From assembly GCF_963920925.1 (NCBI RefSeq), contig NZ_CAWUDI010000047.1, positions 1 to 64,000 on the forward strand: 64,000 nucleotides of DNA, given 5' to 3'. Source of the DNA: Rivularia sp963920925 (GTDB lineage Bacteria > Cyanobacteriota > Cyanobacteriia > Cyanobacteriales > Nostocaceae). Positions 1 to 7,586 of the stretch are shown piece after piece (the stretch's first letter is position 1; each line of letters begins with the position of its first letter). A program made the translations under genes and the position numbers. Below the pieces are notes generated by a model that saw only the letters and a list, made by a program, of their open reading frames with translations, was not told the origin of the DNA and made no database searches.

Positions 1-186
1 GACAAGGGGACAAGGCGACAAGGGGACAAGGCGACAAGGGGACAAGGCGACAAGGGGACAAGGGGACAAGGGGACAAGGGGACAAGAGGAAATTTCAACT
101 CCTAACTCTTAACTCCTAACTCCTAACTCTTAATTCCCCAATCCAAAATCTAAAATCTAAAATCTAAAATCCAAAATCCAAAATTG
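1..186. repeat. Tandem short repeats at the window edge
   Basis: The first 86 bases are a near-perfect tandem array of a 9-base unit, GACAAGGGG alternating with GACAAGGCG. It is followed by AACTCCT-type heptamers and AAATCTAA/AAATCCAA units up to the end of the first gene. No coding potential is visible. The same unit families recur in most intergenic spaces of the window. Confidence 0.9.
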
Positions 187-843
187 TTAAATCCATCCTT
201 CGACTTCCTCCCAACCCAAACCTTGACGTATAACTGTTGGCTGTTCCTCAGTTAAATCTAAAATTGTGGAGACTTGATAACTAGGCTCTTTGCCAGTATC
301 TATGATTACGTCTACCAAGCTTTCCATCCGGTCAAATAGCTCCACTCGCGATAAAGTTTCAAGTTCAAGCCATTCGTCATAATCGGCATCTGAAGGTGGT
401 GGTATATGGGCTGAAGTTGAAATAATTGGGTTTCCCAAAGCTTCTAATAACGACAAACAAACCGCATTGTCAGGTACTCGAATCCCAGTAGTTTTACGTT
501 TTGGATTTTGTACTAATTTTGGTACTAACTTGGTAGCAGGTAGCAAAAAAGTGTAAGTTCCCGGAATCAGATGCTTCATAATTCTATAAGCTGCATTATT
601 GACAAAAGCGTAAGTAGCCACGTTTGAAAGAGAAGGACATAAAAATGTCAGTGGTTTGTCATTCGCTAACTGCTTTATTTGTCGTACCCGCCCGATAGCG
701 GACTTATGGTTTAAATCGCAACCGATCGCATAAACCGTATCGGTGGGATAAAGCATAACAGCGCCACTTTTTAACGCGACAATAATATCTTCTATTCGGC
801 GATTTTGCGGATTATCAGGATGGAGGGTAAAGATTTTTGCCAT
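187..843 (-). CDS. YrdC/Sua5/YciO family protein (threonylcarbamoyl-AMP synthase-like)
   Basis: A 218-residue protein of the Sua5/YciO/YrdC family. Known members bind ATP, threonine and bicarbonate and make the threonylcarbamoyl-adenylate used for t6A37 in ANN-decoding tRNAs. The N-terminal half carries the family signature: YPTDTVYAIGCD near residue 32, then RVRQIKQLANDKPLTFLC. The middle contains PGTYTFLLPAT, then GIRVPDN and NPIISTSAH. Length matches the short YciO/YrdC form and there is no extra Sua5 C-terminal domain. Cyanobacteria usually have more than one member, so whether this is the essential t6A enzyme or a YciO-like paralogue cannot be decided from sequence. It is monocistronic, with repeat tracts on its 3' side. 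Confidence 0.85.
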   Translation of the reverse strand: MAKIFTLHPDNPQNRRIEDIIVALKSGAVMLYPTDTVYAIGCDLNHKSAIGRVRQIKQLANDKPLTFLCPSLSNVATYAFVNNAAYRIMKHLIPGTYTFLLPATKLVPKLVQNPKRKTTGIRVPDNAVCLSLLEALGNPIISTSAHIPPPSDADYDEWLELETLSRVELFDRMESLVDVIIDTGKEPSYQVSTILDLTEEQPTVIRQGLGWEEVEGWI

Positions 844-1098
844 GAGAGAAAAATATTAGTGTGTAATAAATGAATTAAGAATTGGTTTTAAAAGTAAATA
901 GGGTTGAGGGTTGGGGGCAACGGGGAACAGTGGAAACAAAGAATATTAATTCAGAAAAAAATGTTATGAATAAAACATATTTTTGATATAAACAGCTAAA
1001 GGAGGTTTTTCACCGGAACTTTAGCATAAAAACAAATTAATTTCTAATCTAAAATCCCTAATTAAAAGTCTCTTAACTGGTAACTGCTAATTGTAATC
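844..1098. other. Intergenic spacer, divergent promoter region
   Basis: AT-rich spacer between two divergent genes. An AAAGGAGG-like stretch near 999-1006 is too far from the larC start to be its ribosome binding site. No palindrome or small ORF stands out. Confidence 0.5.
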
Positions 1099-2427
1099 AT
1101 GAGTAAAATTGTTTATTTTCAATGTCCAACTGGAATTTCTGGTGATATGTGTTTGGGAGCTTTAGTCAGTCTGGGTGTAAGTATTGAATACTTAATTGAA
1201 AATCTGTCGAACTTAGGAATTGAGCCAGAATATAAACTGTGGACTGAACTTGTTAGCCGTAAAAGTCAGCAAGCCTCGAAAGTTCATGTAGATTTAATCG
1301 AGAATCACCCTTCGGGTTCGCCACTTCGCTCAACGGAGGGAGACGACCCACGCGAGTGGTCTCACCACCATCATCAACATCACCATCACGGACGACATTT
1401 ACCAGAAATTGAACAAATCATCGAAAAAGCAGGTTTGCCCCCAAGGGTTAAAGCTTGGAGTTTGGCAATATTCCGACAATTAGCAGTGGCAGAAGGAGCG
1501 GTACACGGTATTGCCCCAGAAAAAGTTCATTTCCATGAAGTAGGTGCTGTAGATGCCATAGTGGATATTGTAGGAACTTGTTTGGGTTTAGATTGGTTGG
1601 GTATTGACAGCGATAATCAAGGATTACCTTTACTATACTGCTCTAAGCTGCCAACTGGCGGAGGAAATGTACGTGCTGCACATGGAATAATGGCTGTACC
1701 CGTGCCAGCAGTATTAAAATTGTGGGAAATGCGGAAATGTCCGGTTTATAGCAACGGTATCGAACGAGAATTAGTTACACCAACAGGTGCCGCTATTGTG
1801 ACAACTCTTGCAATAGAATTCGGTTCTCCACCCGAAATGAATATTGAAAAAATCGGTATGGGTGCGGGAAATAAAGATTTAGAAATACCAAATATTTTAC
1901 GTATTTGGTTGGGTGAAACCACAGATGATGATATAAACCAATTACAAAATTCAGAAATTAGTCCTTATTTAGAAAATATTTCGGTTTTAGAAACACAAAT
2001 AGATGATATTAGTCCTCAAGCAATAGGTTATATATTTGAAGCATTATTTGCAGTAGGTGCCGTAGATGTTTTTACCCAAGCTGTAGGAATGAAAAAATCT
2101 CGTCCGGGAATTTTATTAACTGTAATTTGTCATCCACAAGATTTAGCTGAATGTGAAACGGTTTTATTTCGAGAAACCACCACATTAGGAATTCGCCGTT
2201 TTACTCAACAACGTGCCGTACTCCAAAGAGAAATTCAAGATTTAATTACTGAATATGGCAAAGTTAGAGTTAAAGTAGCGTGGAAGGGAACAGTACAAGA
2301 TAAAGTTATTGCAAACGTACATCCCGAATATACAGATTGTGCCGAGTTAGCACGAAAATATGATATTCCCTGGCAAGAAATTCATCGCCTGGTATTGCAA
2401 AGTTGGTATGCAAAAAATCATCAATAA
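1099..2427 (+). CDS. larC: LarC-family nickel-pincer cofactor biosynthesis protein (DUF111)
   Basis: A 442-residue LarC/DUF111 protein. In the known pathway LarC inserts nickel into the pyridinium-dithiocarboxylate precursor of the nickel-pincer cofactor, using CTP. The start YFQCPTGISGDMCLGAL is the hallmark N-terminus. HFHEVGAVDAIVDIVG lies near residue 150, TPTGAAIVTTLA near 230, and ETQIDDISPQAIGYIFE begins the C-terminal domain. A His-rich metal-binding segment (HHHHQHHHHGRH, about residues 89-100) is typical. Just before it, about 20 residues (69-88, containing PSGSPLRSTEG) look foreign and are encoded by a hairpin-forming repeat (see findings). No larB or larE is adjacent. A small Mop gene follows 115 bp downstream, so a common transcript is possible. 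Confidence 0.9.
   Translation: MSKIVYFQCPTGISGDMCLGALVSLGVSIEYLIENLSNLGIEPEYKLWTELVSRKSQQASKVHVDLIENHPSGSPLRSTEGDDPREWSHHHHQHHHHGRHLPEIEQIIEKAGLPPRVKAWSLAIFRQLAVAEGAVHGIAPEKVHFHEVGAVDAIVDIVGTCLGLDWLGIDSDNQGLPLLYCSKLPTGGGNVRAAHGIMAVPVPAVLKLWEMRKCPVYSNGIERELVTPTGAAIVTTLAIEFGSPPEMNIEKIGMGAGNKDLEIPNILRIWLGETTDDDINQLQNSEISPYLENISVLETQIDDISPQAIGYIFEALFAVGAVDVFTQAVGMKKSRPGILLTVICHPQDLAECETVLFRETTTLGIRRFTQQRAVLQREIQDLITEYGKVRVKVAWKGTVQDKVIANVHPEYTDCAELARKYDIPWQEIHRLVLQSWYAKNHQ
1304..1365 (+). repeat. Palindromic repeat inserted in frame within larC
   Basis: This GC-rich stretch contrasts with the AT-rich gene around it. It contains the arms CCACTTCGC (1321-1329) and GCGAGTGG (1352-1359), which pair with one bulged base, and a CCCTTCGGG-like motif. 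It encodes a Pro/Ser/Arg-rich insertion just before the His tract. The frame is kept. Confidence 0.7.
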
Positions 2428-2542
2428 ATTTATAATACAAGAAAATTTACGGAGAGCTTCTACATAAGACCGTAAAATTACTGAAGACTTTGGTTTCTTT
2501 GCTTTGTTAAATTTATTTTGTCTGTTTCAAAAAATACAGGGT

Positions 2543-2752
2543 ATGAAAGTAAGCGCTCGCAACAGTTTCAAAGGTACCGTGAAAAAAATTATCCCCGGAG
2601 CAATCAATACAGAGGTGCTTTTAGAAATTGCCCCTGGAATAGAAGTAAATGCGATAATTACAAAAACATCGGTAGAAAACCTTAATTTGACAATTGGTCA
2701 ACCAGCCTACGCGATGATTAAATCATCTGATGTAATAGTTGCTATAGACTAA
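2543..2752 (+). CDS. mop: Molbindin-type Mop protein (single TOBE/Mop domain)
   Basis: A 69-residue protein made of one Mop domain (MKVSARNSFKGTV, IIPGAINTEV, ITKTSVENLNLTIGQPAYAMIKSSDVIVAID). This is the usual length of free-standing molbindins, which oligomerise and bind molybdate or tungstate in the cytoplasm. An upstream TTG would give 82 residues, but the internal ATG is preferred because it starts exactly at the domain. The sequence is clearly similar to the C-terminal domain of the RHH-Mop regulator about 3.5 kb away. Likely role: molybdate storage or buffering. No copy of the TACCAA-N5-TTGGTA operator is seen upstream. A strong terminator follows the stop. Confidence 0.88.
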   Translation: MKVSARNSFKGTVKKIIPGAINTEVLLEIAPGIEVNAIITKTSVENLNLTIGQPAYAMIKSSDVIVAID

Positions 2753-2777
2753 AAATTAAGTATATTGAGTATGAATC

Positions 2778-2821
2778 AGCAGTTTATTTATTTCCATAAA
2801 CTGCTTATTTTAGTCTTTTTA
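2778..2821 (+). terminator. Rho-independent terminator after mop
   Basis: AGCAGTTTAT (2778-2787) and ATAAACTGCT (2796-2805) form a perfect 10-bp stem with an 8-base loop, followed by a T-rich tract (TATTTTAGTCTTTTT). It lies 26 bases after the mop stop codon. Confidence 0.8.
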
Positions 2822-2927
2822 TGATAATTTTTGAGAGATAAATCATTCATAAAAAAAAATCCCCTTGATTTTGGAAGAGGACTAAGTATGTTATGACGAT
2901 TATTAAAACGACACTAAAACCAAATAA

Positions 2928-4796
2928 TCAAAATCTAAATGTAGTTCTCACAACTCCTTCATAAATAGTGTCATTGTTACTATTATGTTCGGGATTAAAA
3001 ATAACAATCAAAGCTGGCGTAATTGATAATCTAGGATTAACTTGATAGCGATATAATGCTTCTAAATGGAAAGATGTATCGCTATCTTCGCGTCGATTAG
3101 TAGTAGGAGTAACCACAGCTGGACCGAAATCATTACTTGTCACTTTCGGTGGTTGACCAAAAATAATTCCACCCAAATTACCTTTTTTACCTAAATCTGG
3201 GAAAGCTAAAGTAACAGCCCAATTCCAAATATCGGCTTTATCACCTTTATTTACATTATTCGTCGTAGCGACATTACCGGAACTTGTTTCCGCTTTTGCT
3301 TGAGTGTATCCCAACCAACCAGAAAGCACGAATTTTGGATTCAAGCGATAGCTGGTTTGTAAGCCGTAATGATTAGCTGAAGTTGCAATCGTGTTACCAA
3401 AGGGAGTAGCAGCAAAAGCACTACCTTCGGAACCAGAAACGTTGACATCTCCTGTTGCGACACCATTAATCGCACCGCTAAAGTAAGAATGAGCGTAGGT
3501 TAAAGCAATGGTTGTATTTTTATTTGGTTGAATGGCTAATTGAGTTAAAGCACCATAACTACCATCGAATAATCCTTTCTTGATTCCTGGATCTTCCACG
3601 TTACGAGCCAAATAACCAGCTGATAGAGTAAAGGTGTCATTCAGCTTATATGTTGCACTCACCCCAGCACCTTTACCAGCTGCAAGTCCGGTGTTGCTAG
3701 CTCGGTAAATGGGTGCGAATCGACCAAAGCGAGATAATGCACCTGCTGTAGCTGCGGAAAACTGAGGATTAACAGTGTTGAAGTTATCGAAGAACGACCC
3801 ACCAACGGCATCAACAACAATATTACCTTTTTCACCCAAAGGGAAACTATAGAATATTTTACCTACATCTATAGTGTTTTCCTGTCGAACTGTTGTATCG
3901 TATCCCAGACGGGTCATATTTGTACCAGTAACACCACCGTTGAAAGGAATAGTGTTATTAGCTTTGAGGATAATTCGCAAGCGGTCTTTTCCTGTAAAGC
4001 TAGAATCTAAAATTAAACGAACGCGATCGCTGAAAATTGTATTGTCTTGCAATTTAGAACCCCCGGCACCATAAGCAGATGCTCTAACTGCATCTCTTTG
4101 ATCTGGGGTAAGTGCAGGGTTATTAATCTCTCTCCACCGATCGGATGTCAGCGCTCTATCGTCACCGAATACACCTCCCACATTAAAAATGGCATCTCCA
4201 CTTAATTTAGTGGTAGCGGAAAACTGCTGACTTTCCAAAACTGCCGCCCGTGCTTCTAAAGGGTCAATTCTTCCTCGCAGTTCGGCTAGTCCGTCGGCAA
4301 ATTCTTCTGATAGCTTTTGCAGTTCTATTAAGTCCTCTTTTCTAACTAGATCGGCTGTACCCGCAGCAATCAGTTCGTTGACTCGATTTAAACAAGCATT
4401 CAAACCAGCCGCAAATTCATAGCGAGTCAAGGCTCGATTACCTCTAAAAGTACCGTTTGGATATCCGGCAATACATCCATAACGTTCAACTAGCGATTGT
4501 AGGGCTTGAAATGCCCAGTCTGTCGGCTGTACGTCCGATAGTTCCGACACCGATGTTACCTGTGACATGGTTGATTCTGAGTCTGACGCATTATTTTGAT
4601 CAGATTGGGAAACAGGAATTAGCTGGTCTTTAATTGGATCGAGTTGTACGGATATATTCCCTTCAATATCTATTTGATCTAACTCTGACTGCTGAGAATT
4701 TTCCGAGGTTGATTTTGCCAACGCAGCACCAGCAAACAAGGTATATGCAGCCAAAAAAGGCGCAATCCGCAAGGAATTCCACAAAATATTAAACAT
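2928..4796 (-). CDS. SLH-domain outer-membrane porin (OprB/Som family)
   Basis: A 622-residue cyanobacterial porin. It has an N-terminal signal peptide (IAPFLAAYTLFAGAALA), an acidic linker, and an SLH domain at about residues 85-145 (VQPTDWAFQALQSLVERYGCIAGYPNGTF, then LTRYEFAAGLNACLNRV). A short coiled coil (ELQKLSEEFADGLAELRGRIDPLEARAAVLE) follows, then a long OprB-type beta-barrel ending in a terminal aromatic strand (VVRTTFRF). The SLH domain anchors such porins to peptidoglycan-linked polymer while the barrel gives a small-solute channel; some relatives are called iron-uptake porins. GAGG sits just upstream of the ATG. A near-perfect copy of the Mo-locus operator lies 33 bases before the start, so this porin may serve oxyanion (molybdate) uptake. 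That substrate is inference. Confidence 0.9.
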   Translation of the reverse strand: MFNILWNSLRIAPFLAAYTLFAGAALAKSTSENSQQSELDQIDIEGNISVQLDPIKDQLIPVSQSDQNNASDSESTMSQVTSVSELSDVQPTDWAFQALQSLVERYGCIAGYPNGTFRGNRALTRYEFAAGLNACLNRVNELIAAGTADLVRKEDLIELQKLSEEFADGLAELRGRIDPLEARAAVLESQQFSATTKLSGDAIFNVGGVFGDDRALTSDRWREINNPALTPDQRDAVRASAYGAGGSKLQDNTIFSDRVRLILDSSFTGKDRLRIILKANNTIPFNGGVTGTNMTRLGYDTTVRQENTIDVGKIFYSFPLGEKGNIVVDAVGGSFFDNFNTVNPQFSAATAGALSRFGRFAPIYRASNTGLAAGKGAGVSATYKLNDTFTLSAGYLARNVEDPGIKKGLFDGSYGALTQLAIQPNKNTTIALTYAHSYFSGAINGVATGDVNVSGSEGSAFAATPFGNTIATSANHYGLQTSYRLNPKFVLSGWLGYTQAKAETSSGNVATTNNVNKGDKADIWNWAVTLAFPDLGKKGNLGGIIFGQPPKVTSNDFGPAVVTPTTNRREDSDTSFHLEALYRYQVNPRLSITPALIVIFNPEHNSNNDTIYEGVVRTTFRF

Positions 4797-4828
4797 TTAC
4801 CTCACATCTCCAAATATGCTGAAAATAC

Positions 4829-4845
4829 CACCAACCCAGTTGGTA
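4829..4845. promoter_or_regulatory. Putative RHH-Mop operator upstream of the porin
   Basis: CACCAA-CCCAG-TTGGTA matches the TACCAA-N5-TTGGTA palindrome with one mismatch. It lies in the 76-bp gap between the PEP-CTERM stop and the porin start. Confidence 0.6.
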
Positions 4846-4872
4846 AATATTGTTAATCTCCGAGATGCTTCG

Positions 4873-5664
4873 TTACAAAGCTTTACGCAACTTTAAAGTA
4901 GCCAGAACTACCCCACCAAGCAAAAAGCCAAAATTCATCGATGGTTCGGGAACTTTAGTAACTACAAACGAAAGTTTGTCAGCATAAGCATCATTGACAC
5001 GTCCGCGCACGTAATTCATATTCAACGCAACGTTAACTTGTCGCGAACCAACCGGAAGTATCCCTTGAGTAGACTTAAATAATAAGCCAGTGATGTTATT
5101 CCTTTCCTTTGGAGTCGGTGAAGCAATATTAGTTTTACCCAAAGACAAACCATCTCGATCTAAAAAATCCAGACTTAGCAATACATTGTCTAAGTCGGTG
5201 TCATATCCACCCAACCAAGCACCCAAATCGTAACCACCTTTACCTGCATCAATAACTGATGCTAGGTCAGTCAGATTAATTAATTGAGAAGCACTTGAAG
5301 AAGCTCTATCTGCACCACCAAAAAACAAATTTTGACCTCGATTCTCTGGTCCGGGACTATTAGCGTCAGGAAGTCCGCTGACACGCACTGAAGTACCTTG
5401 GTTGTTTACAAACTCAAAACCACTGGCTCCGTAGCAAAGGATGCTAAAGCTACCAGTTGTTTTCCAAGCCGGAATATCCGGTATGTCAGAACCGACAGCA
5501 TTCCCTACTGGATCGCAAGTTCCTTGTTCCCCATTACCGTTGACTATCAAATTTTTATTTAGCACTGCATCTTTAGTTTTTACAGCTGCATAGAGAGGAT
5601 TATTGCTAAGTAAATTTAATGCTAATCCTGTAATAAGTAAGACGGTAAGCAAAGACTTTTTCAT
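4873..5664 (-). CDS. PEP-CTERM sorting-domain secreted protein
   Basis: A 263-residue exported protein. The signal peptide is about residues 1-27 (LLTVLLITGLALNLLSNNPLYA). The body resembles the beta-sandwich of DUF642-like extracellular proteins: it begins LIVNGNGEQGTCDPVG and has GQNLFFGG and DNVLLSLDFLDRDG. The C-terminus is a classic PEP-CTERM signal: VPEPS, a hydrophobic helix (FLLGGVVLATLK) and a basic end (LRKAL), which implies processing by an exosortase. Ligand and function are unknown. Two operator palindromes lie immediately upstream and a third separates it from the porin, which places it in the putative molybdate regulon. Confidence 0.8.
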   Translation of the reverse strand: MKKSLLTVLLITGLALNLLSNNPLYAAVKTKDAVLNKNLIVNGNGEQGTCDPVGNAVGSDIPDIPAWKTTGSFSILCYGASGFEFVNNQGTSVRVSGLPDANSPGPENRGQNLFFGGADRASSSASQLINLTDLASVIDAGKGGYDLGAWLGGYDTDLDNVLLSLDFLDRDGLSLGKTNIASPTPKERNNITGLLFKSTQGILPVGSRQVNVALNMNYVRGRVNDAYADKLSFVVTKVPEPSMNFGFLLGGVVLATLKLRKAL

Positions 5665-5691
5665 AAATTTTGAAAATGTTTAATCGGTATT

Positions 5692-5734
5692 TACCAACTT
5701 AATTGGTATCAACTTTATACCAATTATATTGGAA
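5692..5734. promoter_or_regulatory. Two putative RHH-Mop operators upstream of the PEP-CTERM gene
   Basis: Site A (5692-5708) is TACCAA-CTTAA-TTGGTA, a perfect inverted repeat. Site B (5718-5734) is TACCAA-TTATA-TTGGAA, one mismatch. Centres are 26 bp apart. Both lie 28-70 bases upstream of the ATG, where promoter elements are expected. Confidence 0.72.
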
Positions 5735-6015
5735 ATAATGTAGTTGTTGTTACAGTTTAAGTTTATTTTAGTTGCCCTGTAATCTCTAAATAAAAGCAGT
5801 TACTTATATCTGCACTTAATACCACTATGAATAAGCGAAATTAAATTATTTCGGTTGGATTATAATTTTCTTCTTTTATATACCAACTTTGTAAGTGTAG
5901 ATTTAACATAATAGTTGGTATTATAAAGCTGCTGTAACTTTCGATACTTAATTTAAAATTATTTATGTTTATTTTGGATAATAGTAATATGACACTGCTC
6001 GCAATCCGATCGCAT
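5735..6015. other. Intergenic spacer with degenerate operator half-sites
   Basis: AT-rich spacer downstream of the regulator and upstream of the PEP-CTERM gene. TACCAA at 5881-5886 and TTGGTA at 5915-5920 are half-sites whose expected partners are degenerate, so they may be decayed or weak copies of the operator. No gene is credible here. Confidence 0.5.
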
Positions 6016-6513
6016 TCACTCGATCGCGATCGCAATATCTGTAGATTTAATTACTGCATAAGCTTCCTCACCCACAGCAAGTTCGAGTTCTTCGGCTGAA
6101 ACTCTGGTAATGACTGAAGTTAATTTAACTCGATGCACAATTTCTAGTGTCACTTCCGCATTAACTGCTCCAGGAATAATTCGCGTAACTATACCTTTTA
6201 GGGTATTGCGAGAACTCACTTTTAATGCTTTCTTTGGACTGCTAGTTTCTGTATCGGGTAGGAAATTAGCATCAATATTATCAACTTGCTTAGTAGATTT
6301 CTGACGACTTTTTTTAGCTGGTAGAGGATTTTCAATCTCAATTGGTTCCTCTTCGGTTGGTAATGGTGGTGCAGAATGCTTACCCAAAGTCCGCACCATT
6401 TCCCGTAAAATCTCAGTTTTAGTCCGCTGAGACTGCTGACAGAAATCGTCGAGGATTTTCCGTTCTTCCTCTGATGTTTGAAATGTAACCCATCCTTGTT
6501 CTTTTCTTGGCAT
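6016..6513 (-). CDS. RHH-Mop transcriptional regulator, putative molybdate sensor
   Basis: A 165-residue protein with two parts. Residues 1-45 (MPRKEQGWVTFQTSEEERKILDDFCQQSQ, then RTKTEILREMVRTLG) fit a CopG/Arc-like ribbon-helix-helix DNA-binding fold. After a Lys/Pro/Glu-rich linker, residues about 97-165 form a Mop domain (LKVSSRNTLKGIV, RIIPGAVNAEV, VGEEAYAVIKSTDIAIAIE) like the oxyanion-binding domain of ModE. ModE itself uses a winged helix, so this is a different architecture. A TTG start 12 bases upstream is possible, but the ATG is preferred; that TTG lies inside a perfect operator. It is divergent from modA. Inference: an autoregulated molybdate-responsive regulator of the surrounding genes. 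Confidence 0.8.
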   Translation of the reverse strand: MPRKEQGWVTFQTSEEERKILDDFCQQSQRTKTEILREMVRTLGKHSAPPLPTEEEPIEIENPLPAKKSRQKSTKQVDNIDANFLPDTETSSPKKALKVSSRNTLKGIVTRIIPGAVNAEVTLEIVHRVKLTSVITRVSAEELELAVGEEAYAVIKSTDIAIAIE

Positions 6514-6519
6514 AAATAT

Positions 6520-6555
6520 TACCAAATTAATTGGTAAGTTGGTTAAAAGTTGGTA
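6520..6555. promoter_or_regulatory. Putative RHH-Mop operators between regulator and modA
   Basis: TACCAA-ATTAA-TTGGTA at 6520-6536 is perfect and begins 7 bases before the regulator ATG. A second element at 6539-6555 has TTGGTT and TTGGTA as direct half-sites 11 bases apart. Both lie 53-88 bases upstream of the divergent modA ATG, so one bound region could control both genes. Confidence 0.72.
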
Positions 6556-6607
6556 TTATAAAAACAACCATTAATTTTACGAGAAAATTTCTCATTATTT
6601 GTCAATA

Positions 6608-7408
6608 ATGAATAGAAGACAACTTTTTGCTTTCGTTGGTACGATGATTGCCAGTTTGTTGTTGACAATTGGCTCACCGTTATTAACTCCTTCTACTTCA
6701 ACTGTAGTTGCCCAATCAAATACTACTTTATTAGTATCCACTGCTGCTAGTTTAAAAGACGTAATGGAGGAAATTAAAGGTAATTACCAAAGAAGTAATT
6801 CTGGAGTCACTATCAATTATAATTTTGGCGCTTCTGGTGCTTTGTTGCAACAAATCCAGCAAGGCGCTCCAGCTGATATATTTCTTTCTGCTGGTAAAAA
6901 GCAGGTAGATACCTTAGAACAGTCAGGAAAGCTGGTTGCAGGTACTCGCAGCGTTTTAGTTAAGAATCGTTTAGTATTGATTGTTCCCAAGAGCAAAGTT
7001 GGTGTCACCAGTTTTTTTAATTTGACTAGAGACGATATTAAAAAAATTGCCATTGGTGAACCCAGAAGCGTTCCTGCTGGACAATATGGAGAACAGGTAC
7101 TGCAAAAGTTGGGTATTTACAACAAAGTAAAGTCAAAATTAGTTTTCGCTAATAATGTGCGTCAAGTTTTAGCTGCGGTGGAAGCTGGAAACGCTGATGC
7201 GGGTTTAGTTTATCGAACTGATGCCAAAATTTCTAACAAAGTTAAAACTGTTGTGGCTGCGGATGAGAAGTATCATTCACCTATAGTTTATCCAATGGCA
7301 GTATTAAAACAAAGTAAGAAGGTTGCTGCTGCCAAAGAGTTTGTTAACTATTTATCTACCGAACCAGCTCAAGCTGTGTTCAAAAAATACGGGTTTATTC
7401 TGCCCTAA
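6608..7408 (+). CDS. modA: Molybdate ABC transporter substrate-binding protein ModA (soluble form)
   Basis: A 266-residue ModA protein that would bind molybdate or tungstate in the periplasm and deliver it to ModB. The signal peptide (VGTMIASLLLTIGSPLL, with an AQS-like cleavage region near VVAQSN) is followed by the family motifs: STAASLKDVMEEI, YNFGASGALLQQIQQGAPADIFLSA, then PRSVPAGQYGEQVLQKLG, EAGNADAGLVYRTDA and YPMAVLKQSKK. A TTG start three codons upstream is possible; the ATG of MNRRQLF is preferred. It is divergent from the RHH-Mop regulator, with shared operators between them. It is a tandem paralogue of the lipoprotein ModA that follows. Confidence 0.92.
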   Translation: MNRRQLFAFVGTMIASLLLTIGSPLLTPSTSTVVAQSNTTLLVSTAASLKDVMEEIKGNYQRSNSGVTINYNFGASGALLQQIQQGAPADIFLSAGKKQVDTLEQSGKLVAGTRSVLVKNRLVLIVPKSKVGVTSFFNLTRDDIKKIAIGEPRSVPAGQYGEQVLQKLGIYNKVKSKLVFANNVRQVLAAVEAGNADAGLVYRTDAKISNKVKTVVAADEKYHSPIVYPMAVLKQSKKVAAAKEFVNYLSTEPAQAVFKKYGFILP

Positions 7409-7586
7409 TAATATTTGATATAAAGTCCGATTAATTAAGCGGTCAATTGGCTTGATTGTTACATCCCAAAAATACAAAGTCCACGGCGACTAAAGTCGCA
7501 CGCGGCGTTTTTACTCTTGCCCTAAGAGGACATACTGCGCGAACAGGTCTAAAGACTCTGAGTTTCCAAACTACCGAGAATTTCTT
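7409..7586. other. Spacer between two modA genes with small hairpins
   Basis: GCGACT-AA-AGTCGC (7486-7499), followed by GC-rich sequence and five Ts (7508-7512), may act as a weak terminator. CTCTT/AAGAG (7514-7528) is a second small stem. Sequence around GCGACTAAAGTCGC resembles the subterminal hairpins of IS200/IS605 elements, so it may be an element remnant. Confidence 0.45.

Noticed and set aside
519..540. TTGGTA half-sites within the YrdC-family gene
   Set aside because: They lie inside a coding region, have no N5-spaced partner and are explained by codon content.
2430..2542. Possible operator upstream of the mop gene
   Set aside because: I searched for TACCAA-N5-TTGGTA and found no match, so mop is not placed in the proposed regulon.
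5841..6035. 64-codon minus-strand ORF overlapping the regulator 3' end
   Set aside because: It overlaps the RHH-Mop coding end in another frame, and part of it lies over operator-like half-sites.
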